From NCBI GenBank assembly GCA_030746535.1, contig JASLML010000018.1, positions 1-32,318 on the forward strand: DNA of 32,318 nt. Direction: 5' to 3'. Made by a program: the position numbers and the translations under genes. This document shows, piece after piece, positions 1 through 9,045 of this stretch. Numbering within the stretch: the first letter of the stretch is position 1; every line of letters begins with the position of its first letter. A model generated the notes under the pieces. The model saw nothing but the letters and a program-made list of their open reading frames with translations, had not been told where the DNA came from and made no database searches. The DNA comes from Fidelibacterota bacterium. GTDB taxonomy: Bacteria; Fidelibacterota; Marinisomatia; Marinisomatales; TCS55.

Positions 1-420
1 GCCGGGAAGAAGGCCGGCCCTTTCAGACGGACTATCCGCAACGGGGGAAATAACAGTGATGTATCCGTTTAAAATATCGAATTCGATACCGATTCCCTGG
101 AACTTGCCCCTGAAAAGCTCATCCACATCTTTTTGCTTTTTCGCAGGGATGTAAATGGAGTGAGGATCGAGCTCCTTCATAATTCCGGAAAAAGCACCAT
201 CCATTAGTTTTTCCATATTTATATCTTCAAAATACAGCTCATTCACATGGTATAATATCTGGTTCATGGTACGCATTTTGTTTTCAATGATGCTGTAAGA
301 GTTTTGCGCAGAAAAGAAATGTTTCTGTACGAACGGTAGCGCAATAAATAAGGTTATCAGTATTCCTGCAAAAAGAGTGATAAATCGATTGCTGCGCATT
401 GCTGATTTAGAGTAACGCAT
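1..420 (-). CDS. S41 family C-terminal processing peptidase (CtpA-like), N-terminal part; truncated by window edge
   Basis: My translation of the reverse complement from ATG at 420: MRYSKSAMRSNRFITLFAGILITLFIALPFVQKHFFSAQNSYSIIENKMRTMNQILYHVNELYFEDINMEKLMDGAFSGIMKELDPHSIYIPAKKQKDVDELFRGKFQGIGIEFDILNGYITVISPVADSPSERAGLLPG. Signal anchor plus LDPHS and F.G.GIGIE, the start of a PDZ domain as in CtpA. Absent from the ORF track because it runs off the window. Confidence 0.88.
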   Translation of the reverse strand, partial: MRYSKSAMRSNRFITLFAGILITLFIALPFVQKHFFSAQNSYSIIENKMRTMNQILYHVNELYFEDINMEKLMDGAFSGIMKELDPHSIYIPAKKQKDVDELFRGKFQGIGIEFDILNGYITVISPVADSPSERAGLLPG

Positions 421-454
421 AAAAAAGAACCACGGGTAATTGACCGATGTTCAG

Positions 455-1366
455 CTACAATCCAAAATATACCATTGCCCGAATAGTAACTCCCTGTATC
501 GCCGATTTTGGAGAATCATCTATTGGATAATGATCGTTCAGAACCCAGCCGCTTTTAGCTATCGTTCCTTTGTTGAACCCGGCACTGATTCGAAGTCCCA
601 TTCTATCTAAGAATTGCCACTTCACAGCGACATATGGCTGAAAGTTGAAAAATGTACCAGTCAAATTCGTCATGCTGTGGCTAACATTTACGGGCATCAG
701 GTATTGCCCTTGAAGAGTATCTATTGCTGATTGCAGTGTTGTGCCGGTGGTGTCTACGGGATAATAAATTGTTCCGTTTGTTACTTCGCCGTACATATTG
801 TTAGAAAAAAGATCATTCCATTCGGGATTACCTGCAAATTGGTCAAATGATAAATTGACCCTTCCTATGCCCATTAGCGCACCGGCAGTAATCTCCAGAT
901 CGCGATACACGGGAACTACATATTCCATGGTTATTGCTCCCAGCAAAAACGAAAATCTGGCCCTGATGGAAGGCTTGGGGAATTGGCTTTCGTATGCTAC
1001 TGCATAATCGCCCGTTGATCCCGCTGGCGGAGCCTGATATCCGCTGACGGTATCCCTGTTCACATAGAGGTATACATCAAAAATATCCGTTATTTCCGAG
1101 CTTCCCATTCCGGCATATCCGCCGAGTCTCCAGCGTCCGGCAATGTGGGCAAACCCTTCGCCGCCGTGAATTACAAACGGAGTTTTAAATTCGGCAGGAT
1201 CCAAACCCAAAGATTTCATTTTATTGCTTCCGGGGATAGAGTCCAGCGTCATGTACATTGCGCTGTAGCCGATTCCTCCGCCGTAGAATTCCTCCACGGG
1301 GAATATATCTCCCTGTGCAGGTACAACAATCGGAAAAAGTAAGACAGTAAGAACTGCCCTTCGCAT
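455..1366 (-). CDS. Putative outer-membrane beta-barrel-like protein with signal peptide
   Basis: Inside ORF 455..1435. Likely start is the internal Met at 1366 (MRRAVLTVLLFPIVVPAQG, a good signal peptide). The body has alternating Gly/aromatic strands and ends ...GVTIRAMVYFGL. Confidence 0.6.
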   Translation of the reverse strand: MRRAVLTVLLFPIVVPAQGDIFPVEEFYGGGIGYSAMYMTLDSIPGSNKMKSLGLDPAEFKTPFVIHGGEGFAHIAGRWRLGGYAGMGSSEITDIFDVYLYVNRDTVSGYQAPPAGSTGDYAVAYESQFPKPSIRARFSFLLGAITMEYVVPVYRDLEITAGALMGIGRVNLSFDQFAGNPEWNDLFSNNMYGEVTNGTIYYPVDTTGTTLQSAIDTLQGQYLMPVNVSHSMTNLTGTFFNFQPYVAVKWQFLDRMGLRISAGFNKGTIAKSGWVLNDHYPIDDSPKSAIQGVTIRAMVYFGL

Positions 1367-1510
1367 ATTGGCTCGGATATTGGTCATTTGATATTGAATG
1401 AAATTACAATTTAGAATGATAGCCGTGAATATCAAATGTCAAAAAAGGTTTCCCTATTTATGCATAATACTTTTTACCGATAAGGGCCTTTTGCTTTGAT
1501 TATTCCGAGG

Positions 1511-1609
1511 GTGCACTCTATATTTACTGAGAATCTGAGGTAAGGGATTTGTAATAACGGTAGTCTTTCTGCCAGCGACAACATCCCTTGAATTACATAT
1601 CGAGTGCAC
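1511..1609. promoter_or_regulatory. Nested inverted repeats directly upstream of the FG-GAP gene start (possible leader structure or operator)
   Basis: Outer arms GTGCACTC (1511-1518) / GAGTGCAC (1602-1609), extended by ATAT/ATAT. Inner arms AAGGGAT (1542-1548) / ATCCCTT (1583-1589). The 3' outer arm abuts ATG 1610. Confidence 0.4.
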
Positions 1610-3691
1610 ATGAATGGAATGAAGGGAATCGTTCAAGTATGGATTTATCCGGCAATCATATTTGTTCTGACAGCTATACGTTTGTTTCCGGGCAGCACTT
1701 ATGTTATACCAGGCTACGATTTAGATAGAGATGGTTTTGGTGAATTTATATTGATCAACGATACAAGCATACAATACGTAGAAATGGCAAATGATTTTGG
1801 GCATAACAAGGTTTGGTCAAAATCATTTGATGATCTCCCATTTTTGATACATCATTCTGAATTGGTGAACGCTACAGATTCCTCAGCGCAATTATTGGTT
1901 TTTAGCGGCACAACAGCATCATCAGATAATGAAGCGATATCCACACTCTTGAATGGATTCCTTTGGTCAGATTCAAGTTTTTCGAACGTACCTATACCAT
2001 TGGTGTCTGGCAATGTGAATGGCGACCGCTTTCGGCCGGGGCACATTGCATTTTCAGAAACTCTCAACCTAGCTGCTGTTGCCGCTAACAGTCCATCCAG
2101 AAATGTTATGCTATATAAACCGGGAAAAGATGACAGCGGCTTTGCATTGATGCACAAAATTGAAACAATTTCAATGCACAACGGACTTGGTAAAATAATG
2201 TGTGAATGGTTTGGGCCAAGACATGACCTCCTTCTTGCGGTATTTTCGATCGAATCGGATTCTATTGTGATCGATGTTTTTCAAGAAAACTCATGGGACC
2301 AACCGGCATATTCCGGGAAGTTTGGCGTTCCTCCATCGCCGATCTTATCAAATCTGATTTTATCTCGCGACCTATCGGGAGACGGTTTTGCTGATGTACT
2401 GATGCCATTTGAAAATGATCATGTTTATGCCCTTTCAGTAGTGGATTCCATACTATCATTTTCACTATCTGACATCAGTCGGGAGGGGCTCTTTACCCTA
2501 CCAGATTCTGCTACGTCTGAGGGAATTAATACCCTTTTTGCAAAGCAGATCAGCGCCGGATTGCTAGATCCGGATTTTATGCTGCTCTTTGAAAGCGGCT
2601 TCCCCGATTCAGTGGATTTGGCATTTATTGATACTATTTCCGTAGGCGATACCATTTCAATCTCAGTTTCCCCTGATTCATCCGCAGGTTTTTATAGTTT
2701 TCGATGGACAAGGCGCCCTCCGCAATCTTCATATTTTGATCCTTTATCAGGATCGATTCAGTGGATTCCTTCGGAACAAGATATTGGACACCATATTATT
2801 TCATATGCATACCAAGTGCGAATCCGAGAATTTCTACTTGAAGATACTGACGAGTTTGGAGACCGCCATCAAATTGTGCCTATGTTGGCCGCTGGTGACA
2901 GCACGTGGGGTATTGTTGTCATTGATTCCGCTGGGTCCGACCTGCCGCCTGTTATATATCCGCAGTTTGAAAAGCGGATGTTTTCGGTTGCGGTAAGAAC
3001 AGATCAATATGATTCCACTGCCTATGATTTTACAGGTGTTCCTTCCTATATCTTGTCAACAGAGATACTTCCAGGCCGCAGCGGTCTGCACCACTCCATT
3101 TCCACCAATATTGCTGCACTTCCTATTGAAGATGAAATTTCATTCTTATATGAGTCTTCTGCAAAGGCGAATAATGCACTGGTAACCCTGACACTTATTC
3201 ATGATCTTAATTCAAATGTGCTTTCTGCTGCCCTTAATCCTGCCTTAGATTCACTCCCGCAGACATTTTATCCGGGAGATTGGGATTATCAGCTTAGCGC
3301 TTACCCGGAATATTTATTCCAGGGTTTTAAGCAGGATATAATTATGGATTCACTGGAACAATCTATAGTGTTTCATACTGCGGACACGGATTTACAAAAG
3401 CAATCCTTTACGCAGTGGATTGAAGTTGTTGCCCCTTCAAGGCCCGATCATGTAATGAGAATATTTTTCTATGACGGAAGTTTACAAAACATTTCAGGAA
3501 CCGTTAGATTCCGAGATGACGGATCCGCAACAACAGTGGCAGAATTTAATTTTTCGGAAGAATTTTATCCTGCAATAATGATGTCAAATATGATTCATTC
3601 AGATCAAGATTCAATTCGTACCAAAGTGATACCCGCAGTACGGCTGGAACGCAGAACAACCTCTGAAAATTCAGAGATTTCGGACTCATGA
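1610..3691 (+). CDS. Secreted FG-GAP/VCBS-like repeat protein with Ig/cadherin-like module
   Basis: ORF 1604..3691. The called start at 1604 is GTG; ATGs at 1610 or 1619 are more plausible. N-terminal hydrophobic segment. Asp-rich loops DLDRDGFGEF and DLSGDGFADVLMPF; module FYSFRW...PP...SGSIQWIPSEQDIGHHIISY. Confidence 0.7.
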   Translation: MNGMKGIVQVWIYPAIIFVLTAIRLFPGSTYVIPGYDLDRDGFGEFILINDTSIQYVEMANDFGHNKVWSKSFDDLPFLIHHSELVNATDSSAQLLVFSGTTASSDNEAISTLLNGFLWSDSSFSNVPIPLVSGNVNGDRFRPGHIAFSETLNLAAVAANSPSRNVMLYKPGKDDSGFALMHKIETISMHNGLGKIMCEWFGPRHDLLLAVFSIESDSIVIDVFQENSWDQPAYSGKFGVPPSPILSNLILSRDLSGDGFADVLMPFENDHVYALSVVDSILSFSLSDISREGLFTLPDSATSEGINTLFAKQISAGLLDPDFMLLFESGFPDSVDLAFIDTISVGDTISISVSPDSSAGFYSFRWTRRPPQSSYFDPLSGSIQWIPSEQDIGHHIISYAYQVRIREFLLEDTDEFGDRHQIVPMLAAGDSTWGIVVIDSAGSDLPPVIYPQFEKRMFSVAVRTDQYDSTAYDFTGVPSYILSTEILPGRSGLHHSISTNIAALPIEDEISFLYESSAKANNALVTLTLIHDLNSNVLSAALNPALDSLPQTFYPGDWDYQLSAYPEYLFQGFKQDIIMDSLEQSIVFHTADTDLQKQSFTQWIEVVAPSRPDHVMRIFFYDGSLQNISGTVRFRDDGSATTVAEFNFSEEFYPAIMMSNMIHSDQDSIRTKVIPAVRLERRTTSENSEISDS

Positions 3692-6600
3692 TATTACCCA
3701 TTCGAAATATAACAATTATTGTGGCTGTTCTCATGTCAGCAGCATTTCCGCAGGAATTAAAAATTATTTACATGGACGGCACCTTTGATCTTGATCAGGA
3801 CAAGCTCCACGAATTTGTTACAATTGAAACTGGCACCATTGATGAATCAGAGGTTTCAGTTGTCCGCTATTATGAAATGGATGAGGATGGATATCAGCGC
3901 CTGAACTGGGAATTGGAAACTCCAGAAGGGCTGTTAGGAAGCTTTGTGGGCGTAAAGGTTGGAGACCTAAACGGAGATGGCATCCCGGAGCTGGTAACAG
4001 TGTTAAATGTTTCTGATGTTGAAGAAGAAGAAATTCTTCAGCCGATAATTTTTTATTATTCCTGGGATGAAGATGGATTTGAGGAGAATCCAGGCGGAAC
4101 TTTGAATTTATCGACCGGGAAAAAGTTTCTTCGCTGCCACAATCTTGATCTGGTTAATGTAGATGGAGACAGCGATGAAGAAATCGCCATCTCGCTCGGA
4201 AGTCCGGTTCGAGGAATTAACATATTGGATATTTCGGAGGATGGATCATTGCGTGTGCTACAGGAATTAAGGCCGGAAGGGCTGGAATCCGGAATCGGGT
4301 TTGTATATGCAGCATCTATTGATATTGACCGTGATGGATTTGACGAATTGCTCGCATTTACGCCGGAAGGTAACACGCTTAGAGTACAGCCATTTTTCAA
4401 TGTAGGCGGTGAATTTTTAACAGGAGATTTGGTTGAGCAGGAAATTCAGGGCATAGATGGATTTTTACCGTTCAGGATTTCAAGAACCGATTGGGACGCT
4501 GACGGATTTCAGGATGTTCTACTGCCTTTTCAAAGCGGTCATGTCATTGGGCTTACGGTATCACTAGGTCTGGTTTCAATTGCTGTACTTCCTGTGGATG
4601 GTGGACCGATGTCTGATATGAATGTTAGCGATTTTAATCATGACGGTTTCAGCGATTTGCTGCTTGTATCCGGTGAAATGAATATTCTTTCTCTTGCTTA
4701 CGGCACCGATGCCGGACTGATTAGCCCTGTAGAATATTTCACTCTTGAGGCGGAAGACGAAGACACGCAAGTATTTACCTCTCTTCCAATTGTATCGGGT
4801 GGGAAATACACCGGATCAATTGTTGCAGCCGGCTGGAACGGAAGACAAACGTCAGTTTTTATTACGGATATCGGCAAGTCGCCGGACCTAACTCCCCCGC
4901 CTCCGGGGATTACAGAACTGGACATAAGGGATCAGGAAGATATGCTGGATATGTATCCGGAGCTAAATCCTGAGATGATTTTAGATTTACCCCGAGTACC
5001 AAAGCCGATGGAATCGATGGGGCAGCCGCTTCCCGCAGGTGTGCTTCCCAGGCATGTTTTACCGGTGAATCAATCTTTTGCTTACACCATTCCGGAGGAT
5101 GAGGCAATGCGGTTTTACAGCTTCCGCTGGCTCGAACCGCCGCCGAAAGGAATGTTTTTTCATTACGAGTCCAAATCCATTAGGTGGATTCCGGATGAAA
5201 CACAGCTCGGTGCGTATCACATATCGTATCATGTGGAAATGAAGGTCGGAGAAAATGTAAAGCTGGAAACTTCCGATAAGGATACACTATTGACCTACCA
5301 AATGATTCCGGATTTAGAAGGTTATGATGAAAGGCTGTGGATTTATGTCAATGATTTGCCCGCGTTTTTAAGCGAACCTTCGCGAACGGAGTTTATCGCA
5401 AATTCGGAGTTTGTATATAAACCACTGGTGCAGGACAGAAATAGCGATGCGGAATTGCGCTATGAGTTGGAAGTAAAACCGGAAGGAATGCTGATTGACG
5501 GCACAAATACAATCAGATGGAAAACCGACAGTACACATGTGGAAGTTTATGATGTTCGAATCAATGTTTCTGATGGATTTGACCGTGCGCTTCAGGAATT
5601 CAGGCTGTTTGCCCGCGCGGGAATAAAAATTCTATCCCAATCTGAAAATGTAATTCCGGTTGATGAGCCTTACGCTTATAAAGTGGAGGTATGGCGTCCG
5701 GATTTGGAATATAAAGTTGGCTATGAATTGATTGATCCGCCTGAGGGTATGACCATTTCCAAAGATGGGCAAATCGAGTGGATTCCTACGGCAACACAAA
5801 TTGACACCCAATCTTATTTTGTGGTAGCTAATCATGGAATGGCAAGGGACACTCAATGGGTAGATTTATTTGTCAATCATCCGCCAATTATTGAAAAAAC
5901 TCTTCCGGAGATGAATGTGATTAACCTTGGCGAAGATTTTGATTTTGAAATTGTTGCTCAGGATCCCAATGCTGATGATAAGCTTATATTCACAGCGGTA
6001 GAAATGCCGGAAGGGATGCGGATGGATCCGTATACAGCAAGAATTCACTGGGAGCCGAATGCTTCCAATATCGACTTTTCACATCTCAAGATTGAAGTGA
6101 CAGATGGAAGAGTAACGAGAATTATTGAATCGGACTTTTTTGTGAATGCGCCGGTTCGTATTGTATCACTGCCGCCGATGATTGGGGAAATGGATACGCC
6201 GTATGAATACCCCATTCTCATTTCCGATCAAAACAAAGGATCGCTTTTGCCATACACAGATCCTGTTAGGCTGAATGATGTACAGCGGGCCAGGATTTAT
6301 GCGATTAATATTTCAGATGATATTTACAAAGAGAATATTGACCGCTACATTCGCGATTGGGAAACTGCGGAGGCTGTGTATTTAATTGATCCTGAGCATA
6401 TGGGAGAAGAGGATTTCGCCCGCCTGAATTTGAAAAAATATGTTCACTCAATATTTTATGAGAATGAACGGCTGATCGTTATTCTTGAGACATTAGATGA
6501 GCGGACTGTATCCATCAGGGATGTTTTATGGGAATTTTTCCAAGGAAGCAAGGGGAAGCCGCCAAGGGTGTTCGTAGAAAGACTGAGCCCCTATAGGTAT

Positions 6601-7377
6601 ACGCTAGTCGATTTTCCAGATGCCATGGTTGTGGATGAATATTCCGGCATGCTGAAATGGACTCCGGGAAAAGATCAATTTGACACCCATCCCGTAAAAG
6701 TGATCGTTTCTGATGGCTACACCAGAGATGAGCAGATATATGATGTGTACGTTAATTATCCTCCGGTTATTGTATCCAACGCTCCTGCATCCGGAATGGT
6801 GGAAGAAGTATACAAATATGAAATTCGTGTTGATGATAAAAATTCTGATTCTGAACTAAAATATTCTCTGATTAAGGGCCCCCAAGGAATGCAGCTCAGC
6901 GATAAGGGAAAAATCGTTTGGATTCCAAAAACAGCACAAATTAACAACAATTATTTTTCTGTGAAGGTGGAAGACGGATATACAGAAGATGTGCAGGATA
7001 ATAATATTTTCGTAAACATTAATCCATCCATTATATCAACTCCCAAACCCGTTGCCCTTACCGGACATGAATTCCGGTATAAAGTAATGGCGGAGGATTT
7101 AAACAGTGACAGGATTCAGTTTAGAGCAATCAAACTTCCGAAGTATTCCGTTTTTAACAGGAAGACCGGATTATTCCGCTGGAAGCCACGTCCATCCCAG
7201 CGCGGTCCGAACGATATCATTATAACGGCAATTGATGAAAGAGGCGCAACAACAGCGCATGAATTTCAGGTCCATGTGTTTGAAGATCCAAGCGCCCGTC
7301 AAATGGTAAACAGAGGCTGGCCGCTGCTACTGACCTTTGTAGGTGTAATGTTCGCTTGGGGAATGGCGCAGTTGTAG
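3688..7377 (+). CDS. Large FG-GAP/VCBS plus He_PIG/cadherin-like repeat protein with C-terminal hydrophobic helix
   Basis: 1229 aa ORF overlapping the previous stop (ATGA). Signal peptide MILPIRNITIIVAVLMSAAFPQ. Loops DLNGDGIPEL, DIDRDGFDEL, DWDADGFQDV and DFNHDGFSDL. Then several ~90 aa modules with the W-x-P motif (IRWIP, IEWIP, IHWEP, LKWTP, IVWIP, FRWKP) and 'VSDGY/F...V'. C-terminus WPLLLTFVGVMFAWGMAQL. Confidence 0.75.
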   Translation: MILPIRNITIIVAVLMSAAFPQELKIIYMDGTFDLDQDKLHEFVTIETGTIDESEVSVVRYYEMDEDGYQRLNWELETPEGLLGSFVGVKVGDLNGDGIPELVTVLNVSDVEEEEILQPIIFYYSWDEDGFEENPGGTLNLSTGKKFLRCHNLDLVNVDGDSDEEIAISLGSPVRGINILDISEDGSLRVLQELRPEGLESGIGFVYAASIDIDRDGFDELLAFTPEGNTLRVQPFFNVGGEFLTGDLVEQEIQGIDGFLPFRISRTDWDADGFQDVLLPFQSGHVIGLTVSLGLVSIAVLPVDGGPMSDMNVSDFNHDGFSDLLLVSGEMNILSLAYGTDAGLISPVEYFTLEAEDEDTQVFTSLPIVSGGKYTGSIVAAGWNGRQTSVFITDIGKSPDLTPPPPGITELDIRDQEDMLDMYPELNPEMILDLPRVPKPMESMGQPLPAGVLPRHVLPVNQSFAYTIPEDEAMRFYSFRWLEPPPKGMFFHYESKSIRWIPDETQLGAYHISYHVEMKVGENVKLETSDKDTLLTYQMIPDLEGYDERLWIYVNDLPAFLSEPSRTEFIANSEFVYKPLVQDRNSDAELRYELEVKPEGMLIDGTNTIRWKTDSTHVEVYDVRINVSDGFDRALQEFRLFARAGIKILSQSENVIPVDEPYAYKVEVWRPDLEYKVGYELIDPPEGMTISKDGQIEWIPTATQIDTQSYFVVANHGMARDTQWVDLFVNHPPIIEKTLPEMNVINLGEDFDFEIVAQDPNADDKLIFTAVEMPEGMRMDPYTARIHWEPNASNIDFSHLKIEVTDGRVTRIIESDFFVNAPVRIVSLPPMIGEMDTPYEYPILISDQNKGSLLPYTDPVRLNDVQRARIYAINISDDIYKENIDRYIRDWETAEAVYLIDPEHMGEEDFARLNLKKYVHSIFYENERLIVILETLDERTVSIRDVLWEFFQGSKGKPPRVFVERLSPYRYTLVDFPDAMVVDEYSGMLKWTPGKDQFDTHPVKVIVSDGYTRDEQIYDVYVNYPPVIVSNAPASGMVEEVYKYEIRVDDKNSDSELKYSLIKGPQGMQLSDKGKIVWIPKTAQINNNYFSVKVEDGYTEDVQDNNIFVNINPSIISTPKPVALTGHEFRYKVMAEDLNSDRIQFRAIKLPKYSVFNRKTGLFRWKPRPSQRGPNDIIITAIDERGATTAHEFQVHVFEDPSARQMVNRGWPLLLTFVGVMFAWGMAQL

Positions 7378-7382
7378 CGCTA

Positions 7383-8414
7383 CTAAAGCTCGAGGATCTG
7401 AAGAAGTTTCTTTAGACCTGTTTCTTGAGGCTGAAATGCAATGCCGACAGCAAAAATCGGAATTTCTCCAACCTCGAATTTTTTTATCTTAACCAAATCT
7501 TTTTCGGTGGTAACAATACATTCCGCTGATAATGCGCTCGCCTGTTGTTGAATTATAATTAAATCATCTTCTAAATACTGATAATGGTCCGGTTTTATTT
7601 CTTCTCCGACAATTTTTGCTCCTGTATTTGCAATGACTGAATGAAAACTACCCGGATCACCTATCCCTGATAAGGCAAATACATTTTTCCCGGAAAGAGA
7701 TTCCAGAGGATTATCATTGCCGGCAGTGTCTGATATTGTTTTTTCCGGGACCATGATGCTCTTAAACATTTCCAAGTCAGTATGAGTAAGCGGTGATACT
7801 GTTTCTCCAAGGTTAGTCTTTGTCAGGAATATGATATCTGCGCGCTTCAACTGGCTTTTAGGTTCGCGAAGCAGACCATAGGGTAATAAATTGCTATCAG
7901 AATTTTTCGATTGGGAATTGATAAGGACAATATCCAAATCTCTCTCGATAGCCCGGTGTTGAAATCCGTCATCCAGTATGATAATGTCCGGGTTAAAATT
8001 CTCGATTAAATACGTACCGCCCCGCACCCTGTTTTCATCAGCAACAATTGGAATTTGGTTTATTTTATTTGCCATAAAAACCGGCTCATCTCCCGCGTCA
8101 GAAACAGATGCAAAGTTTCCCTTCCCATCGGAAACCAACACAGTTCCCTTTGATTTTCTCCCGTAGCCGCGAGTTAAAACTGCAGTGCGCTTCCCCCGGC
8201 TTTCAAGAAGTCTTGCTAAAAAAATTACTGCAGGTGTTTTTCCTGTTCCGCCCACGGATATATTTCCTATGCTGATAATTTTGCAGGACAACTTTTGGGA
8301 CACAAAAAATCCAATATTGTAAAACCAATTCCTCCAGAAAATCATAGCACGATAAAACAGCGCAAGGGGGAATAAAAAGATTTTAAGTGGTCTATGCAGT
8401 ATGGCTCTCAACAT
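7383..8414 (-). CDS. lpxK: Tetraacyldisaccharide 4'-kinase
   Basis: N-terminal membrane helix then IISIGNISVGGTGKTP Walker A, AVLTRGYGRKSKG, DIIILDDGFQHRAIERDLDIVL, all characteristic of LpxK. Confidence 0.95.
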   Translation of the reverse strand: MLRAILHRPLKIFLFPLALFYRAMIFWRNWFYNIGFFVSQKLSCKIISIGNISVGGTGKTPAVIFLARLLESRGKRTAVLTRGYGRKSKGTVLVSDGKGNFASVSDAGDEPVFMANKINQIPIVADENRVRGGTYLIENFNPDIIILDDGFQHRAIERDLDIVLINSQSKNSDSNLLPYGLLREPKSQLKRADIIFLTKTNLGETVSPLTHTDLEMFKSIMVPEKTISDTAGNDNPLESLSGKNVFALSGIGDPGSFHSVIANTGAKIVGEEIKPDHYQYLEDDLIIIQQQASALSAECIVTTEKDLVKIKKFEVGEIPIFAVGIAFQPQETGLKKLLQILEL

Positions 8415-9045
8415 TTTCGATTGCCGCCTTTTCCAGGCAGTTGAGCGCTTCCGTTAATTTGTTTGCGCAGTCTTCAAAAGGATCATCCAGCTTAAAATCA
8501 ATGGGCTCACCGTAAACCACCTCAATGGTCCCGAACGGCTTCGCCACTAGAAAAGTATCCCAATTTGTAAATCCCCAGCTTTTGGTGGATCTGCCCGACA
8601 TTGGTATGATAAGAGCGCCTGTTTTTTGCGCGGCTCGTATTGCACCTGCCTTTGGGACTTTCGCCGGACCTTTTGGTCCGTCAGGTGTGATGGCAACAAG
8701 ATTTCCGGGTTGTTTTAACACATCCAAGAGTTCGTCATAGACCTCCTTGCCGCGTTCTGTGCTCGAGCCTCTTAACACCTGCCATCCGAGTTTTTCTCCA
8801 ATCCGAGAAATGATTTCAGCATCCCCGTGAGTTCCCGCAATCCCGAAATGGTTTTTCCCCGAAAGATGCATAAAAGGAATCAGTAGGCAATCGTGCCAGC
8901 ACGCTACGATAACGGACTTCCCGGATGAAAGTGTGTCAGTAATATAATGTTCGCCTCCCACGTTCCAGCGGTTGGTATTGTACAGGAACTTTAAAATAGG
9001 TTTCCCGAGCATAATACCCAGCCAAAAGATGAAATTCTTTTTCAT
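8392..9045 (-). CDS. DUF374-family lysophospholipid acyltransferase
   Basis: ACWHDCLLIPFMHL, RGSSTERGKEV, AITPDGPKGPAKVPKAGAIRAAQKTGALIIPM is the DUF374/acyltransferase signature. Overlaps the lpxK start by 23 bp. Confidence 0.88.
   Translation of the reverse strand: MKKNFIFWLGIMLGKPILKFLYNTNRWNVGGEHYITDTLSSGKSVIVACWHDCLLIPFMHLSGKNHFGIAGTHGDAEIISRIGEKLGWQVLRGSSTERGKEVYDELLDVLKQPGNLVAITPDGPKGPAKVPKAGAIRAAQKTGALIIPMSGRSTKSWGFTNWDTFLVAKPFGTIEVVYGEPIDFKLDDPFEDCANKLTEALNCLEKAAIENVESHTA

Noticed and set aside
1454-1636. 60-aa minus-strand ORF in the divergent spacer
   Set aside because: No domain, signal peptide or RBS evidence; overlaps the start of the FG-GAP gene and the inverted repeats.
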